Source: Tetraselmis striata | Lineage: Eukaryota; Chlorophyta; Chlorodendrophyceae; Chlorodendrales; Chlorodendraceae | Assembly: GCA_006384855.1 (NCBI GenBank) | Contig: VCJN01000280.1 | Location: 1 to 64,000, forward strand | Reading direction: 5' to 3' | Length of the DNA: 64,000 nt | In this document: positions 1 to 11,296 of the stretch, piece after piece | How positions within the stretch are numbered: the stretch's first letter is position 1 | How the letters are laid out: every line of letters starts with the position of its first letter | The notes under the pieces: generated by a model | What the model was told of the DNA's origin: nothing | Databases searched by the model: none | The model's input: only the letters and a program-made list of their open reading frames with translations | Position numbers and translations under genes: made by a program

Positions 1-345
1 TCTTTGCTGTGATTAATGCCACAATGCTGGTACTCAAGCGCAGGCAGCGCACAGGCGCCCGGGACCCGCTCAGCTTGGCCCATACCTTATACCCAAGTTC
101 GCGCATGTAATGCATCGCAAATTATGTCAGCAGACCGTGCCATGTGGTTATGGCATGAAGATGAGCACAGCCGGGAAAGATACGGTAGAATGCATCCCCC
201 TGATGCCTTAAACGGAGGGCCGGCGGCTGGCCTCATGTCATGGCACGAGTAGTTATCTTCGGCGTTGATGCCGGGCCACACATGCGGGAGTCAGAACTTG
301 TGCATGGCCCTGGTGCTGACTCCCCTTTTCCCGTGCCTCCTGCAG
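1..345. other. Upstream or intronic sequence of the trithorax-like gene
   Basis: No coding segment can be supported here. The stretch ends in a pyrimidine-rich run and a CAG acceptor just before the first PHD exon, so it is probably intron and more exons may lie to the left of the window. Confidence 0.4.
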
Positions 346-2180
346 GAGCTGTGGCAGCGCAAGGTGGTGTGCCCGGTGTGCGAGGTGCAGTGGGGCGACG
401 AGAGCCTCAACATGGTGGGCTGCGACGGGTGCGACTTTTGGGTGCACATGGGCTGCGACCGCGCGGCGGCGGCGCTGGCGGCGGCGGGCGGCGAGGAGGC
501 GGAGTACTTCTGCCCAAACTGCCGCGCGCGCACGGGGCGCGCGGAGCCGGAGCGCGAGGGCGGGCGGGGGCGGGGGCGCGGGCGGGGGCGGGGCCGGGGC
601 CGGGGCCGCGGGCGCTCCTCCACCGGCCGCCCCATGGGGCGACCGCCCAAGAGCCGCCCGCCCGCGGGCCGCTTCACCGGGCTGCCGCCGCCGGCTGGGC
701 GCCCCCTGCCACCAATGCAGGCCGCCCCCCCGGGTGCGCTCCCCCCGCCCCCCCCCACCCCCCCCCCCCCCAACCCTCCTTCCCTGTTGCCACCGCACAG
801 CCACCCCCCTGCCCGCTCAGCTGCTCTGCCCTAGCCCCCCCCCCCTTTCATCCAGGCCAACCCTCCTCCAGCGTGCTGCCCCCAGCGGTACTGGCCGACT
901 TGTGAGCCCGCCAAGCAGGCGCAGCATACAAACATGCCGGCATGTGTTGTCATGCACGCGGGCGCCGGTGCGGTATTAAGAACACTGCGAATCGGAACCT
1001 GCCCTACCCAAGAGAGTTCAAACTCGGGCAACATTAAAGCGGAACCATAGCGACCGTTCCTATGGCTTGCATGCGACCCTAATTCGAGCGCCTGTTTTCA
1101 CCGGTTCCTATCGGTGCGAGTGGCATCTTTACATGCATGCTCCCTAGCTCGGCCCATGGCGGCAGTGGCTGTGGCAGTGGCAGCACAGCTGGTGACTGGC
1201 CACCTCATTTGACCCCCCCCCAACCTGACCCCGCCCTTTCCTCCCATTGCGCGCTCGCCTGCAGGAGTGCCGCCGATGCCGATGGGGCAGCCCGTGAGGA
1301 AGCCCATGGGGCGCCCGCCGCTGAACAAGCGCCCCCCAGGGCGCCCCCCCAAGGTCCCGCGCCCTGGCATCGACCCGCCGGGGCCGCCGCCGCCCAGGCT
1401 GACGCCAGCGCCGGCGCTCGCGCTGCTGCAGGCGCCTGCCCCTGCGCCCGCCCCCGCCCCCGCGGCCCCGCCCGCCAAGCCCGTGACCGGCTTCCAGGTG
1501 TTCTACGGGCAGTTTCGCCGCGAGCAGCGGCGCGCCGGGTCACAGGCGCCGCGGGAGGAGATCAAGGCGGCCGCCAAGGCCGCGTTCCGCGCGCTGCCGG
1601 ACGAGGAGAAGCGGGTGCGGCGCGCCGCCTGGCTTGCGCTTGGGGGCAGGCGTCTGGGGCGTCTGGGTCCATTGGCTTCCTGGAGTGCCACGCCGACTCC
1701 CCCTCTATCATATAAACTACAACACAACGGTTTTTGCATGTACCGCGCCGTTTGGCGCGCGGCGTGTGATCCTTCCCGGGCGCCTTGTCGCCTCGATATC
1801 TATCCATGAGCATGGGCAGTATGCAATGATGGGCTCAACGGGGGAGGGGGAGGGGATTATGCAGTTATGGGACAAGAAGCTGGCCCTCCGACGGCCATTG
1901 CCAAGTGGACCGCCGCCCGCACTAGTCCCCCTAGTGCGGGATGTAGGGATGTAGTAGGGATGGCGGCGCCCCTGGCTGCTGAGGCAGATGGATGCTGCCG
2001 GGTGGGGGGGGGGGGGGGGGGGGGGGGGGGTTATTGACGCTGATGGCGCACTTTCAACCCGGCAGGTGTTCGTGAAGCTGGCGGAGAAGCAGCAGCGCCG
2101 CGCAGAGGAGGAGGCCGCCCGGGGGGTGGGCGCGGCTGGGTGCAGACCTCCCCGCTGCTGCTCGACCTGCAGGTGGAAAT

Positions 2181-2211
<31 letters not shown>

Positions 2212-5200
2212 ACCTCCCCCCCCCCTCCCCTCTCCCGCTCTCCTCCGATCAAACACACAAATGGTGTTTTGAGATCCCGTATGCTTCTGCCTTCTGCCAT
2301 GTTGCTACCTCCACCACCCTGCCGCCCGGCCCTCTCGCCCTCTTGCTCCGCCCTCGCCCTCTGTCTCCCTTTCCCTCTCGCCCCCTCTTCCTCCCCCTCT
2401 CCCTCCTTCTCCTCTCTCTCTCTCCCCCCTCTCTTTCTATACATGCGGACATGCATGTCCGTGAACGGTTGTCGGCGCAGCAATGAGAACACTGCGAATA
2501 AGAATCTGCCCTGGTTGAGGCTCAGACAAAATAAAGACGAAGCTATTGCGGGACTATGGCGAGTGTCATTATAGGTTGCATGCAAGCCCAAGTTGGGTTT
2601 TGTATGTGTTTTTATAGGTGCACCGGCACACGTATATGTACAGGTATCTGTGTCAGTATGTGCATATGTATATGTTTAAGTGTATGTATGTGTATAAGTA
2701 TCTGTATTTGTATATGTTTCTAAAAGTATGTTTCTGTGTATGTGTACTTGTCTCTTTTCATGTCATTTTGTATCCATGTGCATATCTCCTGCGCATGTTC
2801 TTATGCGTATCTTGAATTGCACTCGTGCATCGATGCCTTTAAGTTTGTATCGATCCCATTTGCCATTTATCACATCATTGCTGCCGGGGCATACTGTATA
2901 CGGCGCCATTCCACTGGGTTGGCGACCCCCTAACAATGACGGCGTTCCTCCGCATGGCAGCCTCCCATGCCCGGGCGGGTATGCTGGTCCGGCATGGCCG
3001 TCCATGGGCTCACCCACCACCCCACCCGCAGCTCAATGGCACGCTGACATCCCCGCCCGGCGGCCACCCGCAGTCGCAGGCGCAGGGCGGCACCAGCGAG
3101 CCGTCGCGCCACGCGCCCAAGCGCCCCCCGCCCGGGCCCGCAGAGCAGGGGCAGCCCAAACTGCCGCGCAGCATGCCGCTCTCGCTCCCGCTGCCGCTCC
3201 CCGAGGGCGGCGCGGCCCCCGCCGTCACCGTTGCGTGCAACGCCATCACCGGCCTCTTCTACTACTCCGGCGACCTCCGCGTGCAGTGCATCTCCCCCTG
3301 CTGCGGGTGCGCCCCCTTCCCCCTCCCCCCCCCCCCCCCCGCCAAACCACCAATGCCCATGTTCACATGTCAAACGTCCCCGTTCGAGCCCCGTACTCAC
3401 GTATCCATAGTATCAATATGATAATCTACATAGCCAGCCCGTTATGCTACACTGCGCCATCTAATTTGGTTTGCGCAGGGTTCGGGCAGTTTGCCTGCTC
3501 TGCGCCGGTGATTTTGCCATTCCGCGGAGTATTTGTGGTGGGGTGTATTTACGGGTGCCGGCGTTTAGGGTGATTATACACACGCTGCGAATAAAAGCCA
3601 GACATATGTCCCCGGCAGAGATTAAACGTGTACGGAATCAAAGCGGATGCATTTCCAATGTTGCTCTGGGTTCAACCGCGGCACCGTTATGTGAAACTTT
3701 TACCACAGTGTGTTGCCATCGCGCCGGCACCCGTACTTTTCCGGATGGGTGCAACTCTACCTTCTTCGCATGGGGTGAAACACAACCCAATGTGCAAAGC
3801 TTCGCACCCAAAGCTTGGCTGCAATGTCCGCAGCAAATTATGATCCCGGGCTCCCTGTCACCCTGTCTGCCCCTGTTGCTTGAGAGGCATGTCCGGAGTG
3901 CATCGGAAAAGGTAGGCAGGCGGGCAGCCCCCTCGCCATCTGACCTCCCCTCCCCCCCCCCCCCCCCCTCTCGCCCTCCGCGCCTCGCAGCAACGCGGGA
4001 CAGGAGCTGCTGACGCCGACGCAGTTTGAGGCGCACGCGGGCTCGGGCAACGCCAAGAAGTGGAAGGCCAGCCTGCGTGTGGTGCCCGGCGGCGCGCCCG
4101 ACGTGCCGGCCTACGGCCCCGCAATGGCCATCGGCCGCTGGCTAGAGCTGCACGGCGTGGAGACGCGCACGCTGGCGCGCGCCTCCAAGGCCAACCCGCA
4201 CCCAGTGAGGGACAAGCCGCCGAGGGAGCTCAAGCTGGACAAGGCGGCGGAGCGCGCGGCGGAGCGCGCGGCGGAAAAGGCGGCGGAGAAGGCGGCCAAG
4301 GCGGCGGCTGCGGCGGCGGCCATCGCGGCCTGGCAGCCGTGGAACGACGTAAAGCGCGGCAACTACGCCCCCATCCGGGCAGCTTGGGCAGGCGACCGGT
4401 GCGCCCCGCCACTGCCGATGCCCCCCCCCCCCCCCCCCCCCCTCGCCTTCCCTTTCCTCCATAGGTTTGATTACATTCAATCTGCGCCGGCAGCCGTACG
4501 TACCCCAATATATACCAGACAACACTCATCACACACCTGCGCACTCGCACACACAGTATGTGTCCGACGACCAGCCGAGGGGTGTACCATGGCTGCCGGC
4601 AGGCTTTCTCGCTGATGCCATCTACCTTCCTTAGCAGCCCTGCTCTCATGAGTCCCTCGCGTGCCCTCCTTACCAGCATGCTGTTTCTCAGTCGGCGACC
4701 GCGTGCGGCCTTTCCTTCCTGTTTTCGGGTGATGTTCGCTGGTGTCCCTCTGCCTCTCCCCCCCCCCCCCCCCCCCCCCTTCTAGCCCCCACCATTCGGC
4801 AAGGAAGGCAAACCCGGCATTGAGCTGAGTCAAAGGGCGCTGCAGCTTTTGCCTTGTGGTTATTTCGTGTGAGTCTGTGCGCCCATCACGCGAGCCCTGG
4901 CTCTGCCCTCGGCGATGAGCGGCACCCTGGATTGGGCGCTGACATGCTCCTCGGCCGGGGGTGCCCCCCACCCCCCCCTGCCAGGTGCGGCGCCTGCAAC
5001 AGCGACATGGACCACGAGGCGGACCAGCTCGTGAGCTGCGACATGTGCGGTGCGACGGTGCACCAGTCGTGCTACGGCATCGCGGAGCTGCCGTCGGTGG
5101 ACGATGTCTGGCTGTGCCGCGCGTGCGAGCAGCGCGAGGCGGAGGGGGAGGAGGGGCCCGCGCCGCAGTGCGTGGTTTGCCCCGTCGCGGGCGGGCCGCT

Positions 5201-5514
5201 CAAGCCGACGGCGCCGCTGGCGGAGGGCGGCTGGTGCCACGTGGCCTGCATGATGTGGAATCCCGTGCTGCGCGCGGCGGACGAGGCGGCGATGGAGCCG
5301 GTGGAGGGGGTGCGCGAGATCGAGAAGGCGCGCTGGGAGCTGCGCTGCTGCATCTGCAAGCAGCACATGGGGGCCAAGGTGCAGTGCAGGTGCGCACTGT
5401 GACCCCCCTTTCCCGTTGCCAAACCAGCCTGCCCAAACTCAAAACCGACAGCTATGTGGAGCTACCGGCATGGTGGACACGCGCTTCACACTGTCATCAT
5501 CTGCATATGTGTGC

Positions 5515-5550
<36 letters not shown>

Positions 5551-8500
5551 GCACATATGCACATATACATATATATGTGTATGTAATATGTATATAAAAT
5601 ATATATGCGTATGTATATATATGCGTATATATGCACATGTGTACCTGTGTACGCACGTATATTAATGCCCCTTTTTTGCGCAGCGCCGCCAAGTGCTACC
5701 AGGCGTTCCATCCCACATGCGGCCGCATGGCGGGGCTGCACATGGAGATGGTGGAGAACCCCTTCGACGCAAGCAGCGTGGAGTACATGACCTTCTGCCC
5801 GCGGCACTGCGAGGCGCAGCCCGAGGTGAGCGGCATCAAGCCGCTGCGCGAGGGGCAGGCCAGGCCGCACGAGGCCGCGGCGCGCGAGGCGGCGCGCCAC
5901 AAGCACACCGCGCCCACTCTGTGGAACGCGCAGCCCTACCTGCAGCCGCCCGCGCTCCTGGTGCCGGACCCGGCCGGCGGCTGCGCGCGCGCCACCATGG
6001 TGAGCCTGTCCCACTGGCGTGCTCTGATGGTTAGATCAACAGTGTAAGGGACAGCGCGTAATGTTGTCTATCCAAACATAGATCTATTGATACGTATGTG
6101 ATTATGACATAGGTATATTTATATTTGCGTGTATGTGACCAGCTGCGACTTATTAGGCAGTAAACCATATACACTAACTATCCGCAATATACACATATGA
6201 ATTTGAATTATCGCAGCATGCCCCCCCCCAACAAAGTGCCCACATTCCGTACATCATTTCCTTTGATTTGTGTGACACCGGCACCACACCACAGCTGCGA
6301 CGGTCGTTCATTTCCGTGCTGCAAGTTGTCCGGTTATGCCTTGTGTGAAGTACTCTAGCAGTGCCACTCTAGCTTATTCGTGGGGAACCTTCACAAGCAA
6401 TACCCCCCCCTAGTGAATAGTAAGTGCATGACAGGTGGATAGGGCGCACTAGTAGGCTGAAGGAGCCCCCCCCCCCCCCCCCCCCCCCCCCCTCCCCGCT
6501 TGCCATCCTGTTGCGCAGGTTGGCACGCCGGACTGGAAGCGTCAGAACCACGGGACTGGCGCGGGCTGGACCACCCTCAAGGGGTTCTGGATCCCGGAGA
6601 AGACGACCGAGGCGTTGGAGAGGCTGGCGGCGGCGCGGCGGCCCCCGCCACGAGCGGCAGCCGCAGCCCCCAGCGGCACCGCTGCGGCTGCGGCGGCGGC
6701 GGCGGCGGCGGCTGTGGCCGGGCCGCCGGAGCCGACGGAGCTGATGGCGCTGCCACCAGACACGCCGGAGTCGGTCCCCATCGTGTGCGCGGGGCGCCAC
6801 GGCATCTTCTTCACGCGCAATCAGAACGTGGAATATAACGGCGAGGTGGTGACGTGCTCGCGCTTCGAGGTGCTGTGCGGCAGGGGCGACGCCAAGAAGT
6901 GGAAGACGAGCTTTTGGATCGTGGACGAGGAGGGCAACACCGCCGGCACGATGCAGGACTGGCTGGCGCCGCGCGGGCTGGACCGCAAGACGCTTCTTGC
7001 GTACGGTGCCAACCAGGCAGCGTACGAGGCGTGGGTGGCGTACAGCCAGGGTGGCGGGGAGTCCAAGGAGGAGGAGGCGAAGGTGGTCGAGGAGGGGCAG
7101 GGGGAGGGAGAGGAGGAGGAGGAGCAAGACAGGGCGGAGGCAAAGGTGGGGGAGGCAGAGGTAGAGGAGGACCTCGAGGAGGCGGAGACGGAGGACACCG
7201 AGGTGGCGGTCAAGGAGGCGGCGGAGGTGGAGATGAGGGGGGAGGGCGCGGCGGCGACGGAGCCGAAGGCAGAGGCGGCGGCGGGGGATTTGAAGGAGGT
7301 GCCGAATGTACCGGAGACGGCGGCGGAGGTGATGGAGGTGGATTTGGTGCCGCCCGTGCTGATGAGCCCAGATGAGGGGGTTGTGGTCAAAGAGGAGGGG
7401 CGGGGGTCGGTGGAGGGCGAGCGGCTGCCTGCGGTGCTGCCGGATCCGGCGGCGGAAGAGGCGTTGATGGAGGAGGCAGTGGAGGTGCCGCGGGACACGG
7501 AGCTGGCGGCAGAGGAGGAAATGCTGGTGCCAAAAGCGGAGCAGGCCGCCGAGGTGGAGGGTGTGCTGGGCATCCGGGAGGGCGAGGAGCCGCAGGATGT
7601 GCCGGCGGAGGCGGGACCCAGCGCCGGCAGGGGCTGCCTCCTGGACGTGCAGACGCTCAGTGCGTCGCTGCACAGCGAGCCGGCGGACGTTGTCGGCGCC
7701 TTTATGCGCCTCTATTGGCCTGACGACGATGAGTGGTATGACGGAGAGGTACGAGTACCAGGGCCGGATGAGCGATTTATTAGGAGCAGGCGTGTGGTTC
7801 CGAAACCAAAATTCCGATCAATAATAACCAGTAATAACCCGGATGCTGATGAGTCCAGCTGTTACATAACACGCCACAAAATTCATCGCCCCGGCGGAAA
7901 TTCAACGTTAGCCAACTGATCGCGTCGCTCGCGTCGCGCTATAGTGTCGTCTGGGTGCTGCCGTTGCTCTGTTGCTGCTGTCAGAACAGGCTCTGCCACT
8001 GCCGAGAGAGCGGACGCATCGCGCGGCCGCCTGCCAGACTCTCGCGATCTCGTCCCGAGGGGTGGTTTTATTCCAACCGGCGTCGAAAATAATTACGTGC
8101 ATTTGTCTCGCTGTGACGCCTCGCGCAGGTTCGCGACTTTGAGCCCGCGACTGGCCAGCACTGTGTGTTCTACCCGCTGGACGGCGCCTCGGAGTGGATC
8201 GACCTTCGGCTGGAGGCCCTGGGTGGGCGCGTGCAATGGGTCCCCGGCTGGGACTCTTCGCACTGGCCACCCCCGCCCCCTCCGCCGCCGGGGCAGAGTC
8301 GTTACGTGCCCGATGCGGCCCCGCCCGAGCCAGTGCCGCAAGCAGTGGCGGAGCTATCGGGCTGCGTGGTGCCGGAGGAGGGGAGCCAGCTGCCGATCTC
8401 TCCCGGTGGGTTGGGGCCCCCGCCAGGCGTCGCGGCTGGCCGGCCGGAGGAGGCTGTCGGCTGGCGTATCGGCGTCTGGTGGCCGCTCGACGAGTGCTTT

Positions 8501-11210
8501 TACTACGGCGTTATCGAAGCGTACGACCAGTCGCGGCGACAGTGGCGGATCTTCTACGACGACGGCGAGCGGCACTGGCTGGAGCTCGTGGGCGAGACGC
8601 TCGAGTGGGTAACGGCGGACGGCGAGGCGCCCTCGGCGGCAGCGCGCGAAAAGTTTTCCGCCGAGAATGCTGCGCCGCCGGCAGCAGGTGCGCCAGTATT
8701 GCCCGTTCGTGCCACGCTTGCTCTATCGTCGAAACCGGTGCTGATTATCCGTCCGAACAATCCTAGTATTGATTACGATACATGTATATAAGTATAACAG
8801 CAGACGGGGGGGTTGTGATTTCATGCAGCATCCCCATGTTTTTTACAAAATTTCTTCCAATAATACTGAGTGTTATGTTACGACTTGGGATGATAATTAT
8901 GTGTGATGATAATTAGCCGCTGCGCGAGCCTGCGTTTTATGTTCGCCGCTCTCGCTGACATGAGTGTGGACGCCATTCAGGGGGCGCATCCGATGCAGAG
9001 GGAGAGCGTGCTGGCAGCGTGGAGGTGATGTGCGGCGCGCTGCGCGGCGTCTTCGACCGCATGACCCAGATGGTGGCCATGGCGGGCGGGTCGACCGTGA
9101 CCCCGACCGAGTTCGAAAAGCTGGCCGGCAAGGCGGCCAGCAAGAAATGGAAGAGCAGTATCCGACTCGGCGACGACTCGCAATGCATCGGCGACTGGCT
9201 GGCGGGGATGCCTCCAGGGCGTGGACATGGTGCCGGCGGCGGCGGCGGCGTAGCCGGGATGCGTCGCCGCGCGATGGTGGCTGCGGCGGCTGCGAGGGCG
9301 GCCTCGGTCGGCGGCGCTGGTCGGCAGGCCAGCAGTAATCCTGGTGCGCCCCCCCCCCCCCCCCCCCCCCCCCCCCCCATTTCCGTTCTGGGATTCGCAA
9401 CTCTCCCCACACGTACAGAAAAGAAATAACACTCGTCGGAACGCGCGCATTGTGGTCGATATGTGAAGTATGAGCAGATGCAAATTGTCGACATTCCGAG
9501 AGGCATTGGCTTGGCTCCACCGACATACATGCGATCACACACCCCCCCCCCCCCCCCCCCCCACACACACGTACAAGCTGCCCCGCCGTGCGCTCCGCAG
9601 TACAATGTTGATGAATGTCGTAATACGTCTTCAGGGGTTTGGTTGCGAATTATAGTCAAATTACCTCGGCGGCTGTTCGATGTTGGCGCCTTGTTGTTCG
9701 GCAATCGAGCAGACACGCGCCTGCTAGAACGGTACCGTTCCTCGTTCGGAGACGATATAGTCGCTACCACGTGTCGGATTTATATTCAAGTACGGTACCC
9801 GTTCGATCGCAACGGTACACGAGCATTTTGGTGATGGTGGTGCCCTCGTAACCGACACGGGCGTCCTTTTGAGGGTATTCTCGCTTTTGCGGCGGGAAGG
9901 GGCATTCGGATCAGACTGCATCCTCATCGACTACTCCCCCTGTGCTCGTAGGCGGCAACGGGCGGCGCCACCACCGCGAGGGCTGCATGTGCGTACTGTG
10001 CAAGCAGATGCGGCGCAAATACGGCGACAGCGGCCCGCCCTCGACGTCGGTGGGCCCGCGGCTGGCTGACAATCGCGTGCGCGAGGGGAAAACCGCTTTC
10101 GTACGCGCGACGCCCATGCTGGTTGGCTGCGGGCCGGTGCGCCAACCGCCCACGGCGCTCCCGCACTCGCGCGCCTGGACCCCCGAGGAGTGGGCAGCTG
10201 AGGCCAAGGGCGGCCCCTCGTGCGGCGGCAGCGACGACGAGGCCGACGACGCGGATATGCCCCGGGTCGGGGACGTCGACGGCGGGCCAGCGGCGCCCTC
10301 TGTCGGCAACGGCCCGCTGGAGGGCGAAGCCTCGGGGGCGTCGTCAGAACCCCCCGCGGGCCCCACGACGGCTACGACCTCGATTGTCGGCAAGCGTAGC
10401 GGCATGAGCCAGGCGGAGCGGCTGCGGATGAGCCAGGTGAGCCCATCATCGTGCTCGGCCGGCTCCCTGGCGGGATTTAGGGTTTGGGGTTTTAGGGTTT
10501 AAATGCCCTGCGTCTGACAGGACAACAGCGAATTACCGTTGTTCTTCGACAAGGACAGCGTCGTCGCGATTGGTCGAGTCGGAAGACCGGGTAGTCGTTC
10601 GATTGCGGATTGTTGTTGGATGGGCCGAATGTTTCGCGAGATCCGAAAACGGGCCCAGTGACGGGTGACAGGGAATGCGTTGATTTAGCCGACTGCGGTG
10701 CTCGGCAGCACGTCGGGAAAAAGTCGCGGAGGGTGCTGCCGCCTGAGGCGATTCGGCCGACTGCCCCGCAGGTGATGGAACGCTCGGCGATCACGTTCGG
10801 CAAGAGCGGCATCCACGGATGGGGGCTATTTGCGCGGGCGGCCCTCCCGGCGGGGGCCATCGTGATCGAGTATCGCGGCGAGGCGATGCGCGCGGGCATG
10901 GCGGAGCGCCGCGAGCGCGCCTACAACGCGAACCGGCACCGACTGCTATCTGTTCACCGTGAACGAGGACCGCGTGATCGACGCCACGATGGCGGGCGCC
11001 ATCGGCCGCTTCACCAACCATTCGTGCTCGCCCTCCATGTACAGCCGCATCCTGGAGGTCGACAAGGTGCCGCGGCTGGTGTTCATGACGCGCAGCGCGG
11101 TGCAGGCAGGCCAGGAGCTCACGTACGACTACCGCTTCAAGGAGGAGGCGGGCGAGAGCAAGATGCACTGTCGATGCGGCGCGCCCAACTGCCGCGGCAG
11201 CCTCAACTAG
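346..11210 (+). CDS. Trithorax-like (ATX/TRX) histone-lysine methyltransferase, 5' end not seen
   Basis: A chromatin protein expected to methylate histone H3 lysine 4 in the nucleus. Exons inferred from splice sites with matching phase: 346-733, 1265-1614, 2066-about 2125 (plus perhaps a short piece to 2171), 3032-3306, 3991-4398, 4985-5389, 5684-5999, 6519-7748, 8129-8687, 8981-9343, 9952-10436, 10521-about 10590, and a last exon to 11210. Modules in order: PHD finger (about 367-525); AT-hook GRGR repeats and GRPMGRPP motifs; HMG-box (about 1485 into exon 3); SAND-like FEAHAG...KKWK (about 3992-4150); PHD plus extended PHD (4986-5820); second SAND-type (6780-7000); Glu-rich stretch; Tudor-like folds (7700-8600); third SAND-type (9085-9210); Cys-rich knuckle (9960-10020); SET with FTNHSC and YDYRF; post-SET CRCGAPNC. 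The 3' exons are firm. The gene start lies in or left of the first 345 bases. One frame shift interrupts the SET region near 10935. No PWWP or FYR domain is seen. Confidence 0.85.
961..1118 (+). mobile_element. MITE-like element, copy A
   Basis: Begins with GCGCCGGTGC, carries GAACACTGCGAAT and AACCTGCCCT, and ends near a reverse-oriented CCGGTTCCTATCGGTGCG. It lies in the first trithorax intron of the window and has no reading frame. Confidence 0.45.
2471..2629 (+). mobile_element. MITE-like element, copy B
   Basis: Begins GTCGGCGCAG, carries GAGAACACTGCGAATAA and GGTTGCATGCAAGCCCA, and ends TATAGGTGCACCGGCAC, the reverse complement of the family's start. It is intronic and non-coding. Confidence 0.5.
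2599..2760 (+). repeat. Degenerate TGTATA-type simple repeat
   Basis: Loose hexamer-like repeats of TGTATA/TGTGTA/AGTATC run through this trithorax intron. Low-complexity DNA with no gene. Confidence 0.6.
3550..3735. mobile_element. MITE-like element, best-preserved copy (H)
   Basis: About 185 bp with perfect terminal inverted repeats CGGGTGCCGGCG, each flanked by TA, inside a trithorax intron. It shares the internal motif CTGCGAATAA with other copies in this window. No coding capacity. The TA flanks are typical of Tc1/mariner-type insertion, but family assignment is inference. Confidence 0.55.
5516..5640 (+). repeat. TA/ATGTAT microsatellite
   Basis: A perfect TA run followed by degenerate TATATGCG and ACATAT units fills the intron that splits the extended PHD finger. 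Confidence 0.7.
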
Positions 11211-11285
11211 CCAGGGCGGGGCACAAGAAGCCCATCAACTGCTGCAATGCTGTGCGGTGGCTGCCGCGCACTGCTGCTCCCTGGC

Positions 11286-11296
11286 TGTAATTGTAA
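11286..11296 (+). terminator. TGTAA poly(A) signals of the trithorax-like gene
   Basis: Two TGTAA motifs (11286-11290 and 11292-11296) lie about 75 bases after the stop codon. TGTAA is the usual chlorophyte polyadenylation signal, so this is the probable transcript end. Confidence 0.6.

Noticed and set aside
253-905. Long overlapping frames on both strands rich in Pro, Gly, Ala and Arg over the first PHD exon
   Set aside because: They are shadow frames of a GC-rich exon. Only the frame with the PHD cysteines is conserved.
6369-7673. A 434-codon minus-strand frame rich in Leu, His and Arg
   Set aside because: It is the antisense shadow of the Glu-rich trithorax exon, has no domain, and is opposite to clear splice sites.
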